A DNA stretch of 7,613 nucleotides, from positions 1 through 7,613 of the forward strand of contig SKIC01000049.1 of the NCBI GenBank assembly GCA_007116685.1, in the 5' to 3' direction. This stretch comes from Balneolales bacterium. Its GTDB lineage: Bacteria > Bacteroidota > Rhodothermia > Balneolales > Natronogracilivirgulaceae. Made by a program: the position numbers and the translations under genes. The notes below the pieces were generated by a model that was not told the origin of the DNA, ran no database searches, and saw nothing but the letters and a program-made list of their open reading frames with translations. This document shows, one piece after another, positions 6,921 to 7,613 of this stretch. The first letter of the stretch is position 1; every line of letters begins with the position of its first letter.

Positions 6921-7613
6921 TTACTCTCCGGTAGCTTCGTATTTTAGAGCATCAGATTTTTCCTGAAGATCTCTCAATAAACTAACAATTTGCCGACCCT
7001 GGCTTGTACTCTTTCGAATACTATCTGCCATCATGGAAGTGCCGGAAGATTGCTGCTCCACTGAACTTGAAATCTCCGACTGATTTTCGCTGACCTGAAC
7101 CATGATTTTCCCAAGTTGCTCCATATCATCAACAAATACGCTGATTTCCTTTTGAATCATTTGAACAGTCTGCTCAATGGTATCTGTTGATTCAGATGTC
7201 TTGGTAGCAAGATTTTTTATTTCATCGGCAACTACTGAAAAACTTCCTCCTGCCTGACCTGCTCTCACTGCTTCTACCCCGGCATTTAATGCTAGCAGGT
7301 TAACCTGTAATGTTATTGAGCGAATTATTCCAACAATCTTGCCAATTTCTTCACTGCTTTTTAGTAAAGATTCAACCCTACCCTGACTATTTTTACTTAA
7401 GGATAAAGCCGTATCAACTGTTTGAGATGAGGATTGGGCACGTGTGGCAATTTGATCAAAATTTCCTTTTAACTGCTCAATTGCAGAACTAATATTTTCT
7501 AGATTCGCTCTTACACCTTCTGAGTAATCAGCGCATTCACTTGCTTTTGAGGCCGTTTCTGATGCCGATTGGTAAACGTGTTCCCTCGCGTTTTCCAAGT
7601 CTTTAACGGTAGT
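6921..7613 (-). CDS. Methyl-accepting chemotaxis protein, C-terminal signalling domain, N-terminus missing
   Basis: Seen: 230 residues and a stop. The frame stays open to the right edge, so sensor, membrane and HAMP parts, if present, are outside. A TTG at 7596-7598 reads as an internal leucine and is not a credible start. The chain is a long heptad-patterned antiparallel coiled coil rich in Ser, Gln, Glu and Lys. The hairpin tip (visible residues about 96-137) holds LQVNLLALNAGVEAVRAG, then GSFSVVADEIKNLA. Known: this tip binds CheW and the CheA kinase to control the flagellar or gliding response. The two residues matching Tsr E385 and R388 are kept, as is the VVADE segment. The usual QTN is QVN, AAIEAARAGE reads AGVEAVRAGQ, and GRGF reads GGSF. 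No C-terminal NWETF-type CheR/CheB tether is present. It is convergent with the operon; I see no terminator hairpin between the two stops. The ligand is unknown. Confidence 0.9.
   Translation of the reverse strand, partial: TTVKDLENAREHVYQSASETASKASECADYSEGVRANLENISSAIEQLKGNFDQIATRAQSSSQTVDTALSLSKNSQGRVESLLKSSEEIGKIVGIIRSITLQVNLLALNAGVEAVRAGQAGGSFSVVADEIKNLATKTSESTDTIEQTVQMIQKEISVFVDDMEQLGKIMVQVSENQSEISSSVEQQSSGTSMMADSIRKSTSQGRQIVSLLRDLQEKSDALKYEATGE

Noticed and set aside
6890..6960. A bidirectional terminator between the converging operon and chemotaxis gene
   Set aside because: No stem longer than about 3-4 bp with a T-run on either strand could be found near the 6-bp gap.
7596..7598. TTG as the start of a 225-residue chemotaxis protein
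   Set aside because: The frame continues upstream to the window edge with coiled-coil-compatible residues, and a receptor beginning within its signalling helix would have no input domain. It is better read as a gene cut by the edge.
1..7613. CRISPR arrays, tRNA/rRNA genes, insertion sequences, or a phage-defence island
   Set aside because: No regularly spaced direct repeats, no cloverleaf or rRNA-like segments, no transposase or terminal inverted repeats, and no recognisable defence proteins. Coding density and composition look uniform.

Overview
The window looks like a chromosomal segment from a moderately low-GC member of the Bacteroidota or a close relative such as Balneolota. Four things suggest this. 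Two intergenic regions carry the phylum-type promoter pattern (TAnnTTTG at -7, with a T-rich element 19 bp upstream). No start codon that can be seen has a convincing Shine-Dalgarno sequence. There is a serine palmitoyltransferase-like enzyme of the kind used for sphingolipid synthesis. The TIGR02757/DUF2400 protein is of a type I know best from this group. The genus cannot be fixed from sequence alone. Gene density is high, and I see no mobile elements, RNA genes, CRISPR arrays or long repeats.

Layout from left to right: (1) a minus-strand serine palmitoyltransferase-like PLP enzyme that runs off the left edge, with its own promoter; (2) a complete minus-strand GT-B family 4 glycosyltransferase, followed by a probable terminator hairpin; (3) a 119-bp divergent intergenic region; (4) a tight plus-strand four-gene operon. 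The operon encodes an extended short-chain dehydrogenase/epimerase, a secreted protein with about seven beta-propeller-like repeats and two Ig-like domains, the adenine glycosylase MutY with a Nudix domain, and a TIGR02757/DUF2400 protein whose start overlaps the mutY stop. The gaps are 6 bp, 6 bp and a 4-bp overlap. (5) Converging on the operon, with 6 bp between stops, is the C-terminal signalling part of a methyl-accepting chemotaxis protein, cut by the right edge.

Two themes stand out. The left half may be a lipid locus: the first enzyme of sphingoid-base synthesis, a glycolipid-type glycosyltransferase, and a reductase/epimerase of the broad family that includes bacterial 3-ketosphinganine reductases. 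The right half centres on oxidative DNA damage. MutY carries an intact Nudix box, so MutY- and MutT-like activities may share one chain. It is translationally coupled to the DUF2400 protein, whose C-terminal half has motifs co-linear with the HhH-GPD glycosylase core. No wholly novel system can be claimed; the DUF2400-MutY pairing and the secreted propeller/Ig protein are the least explained parts.
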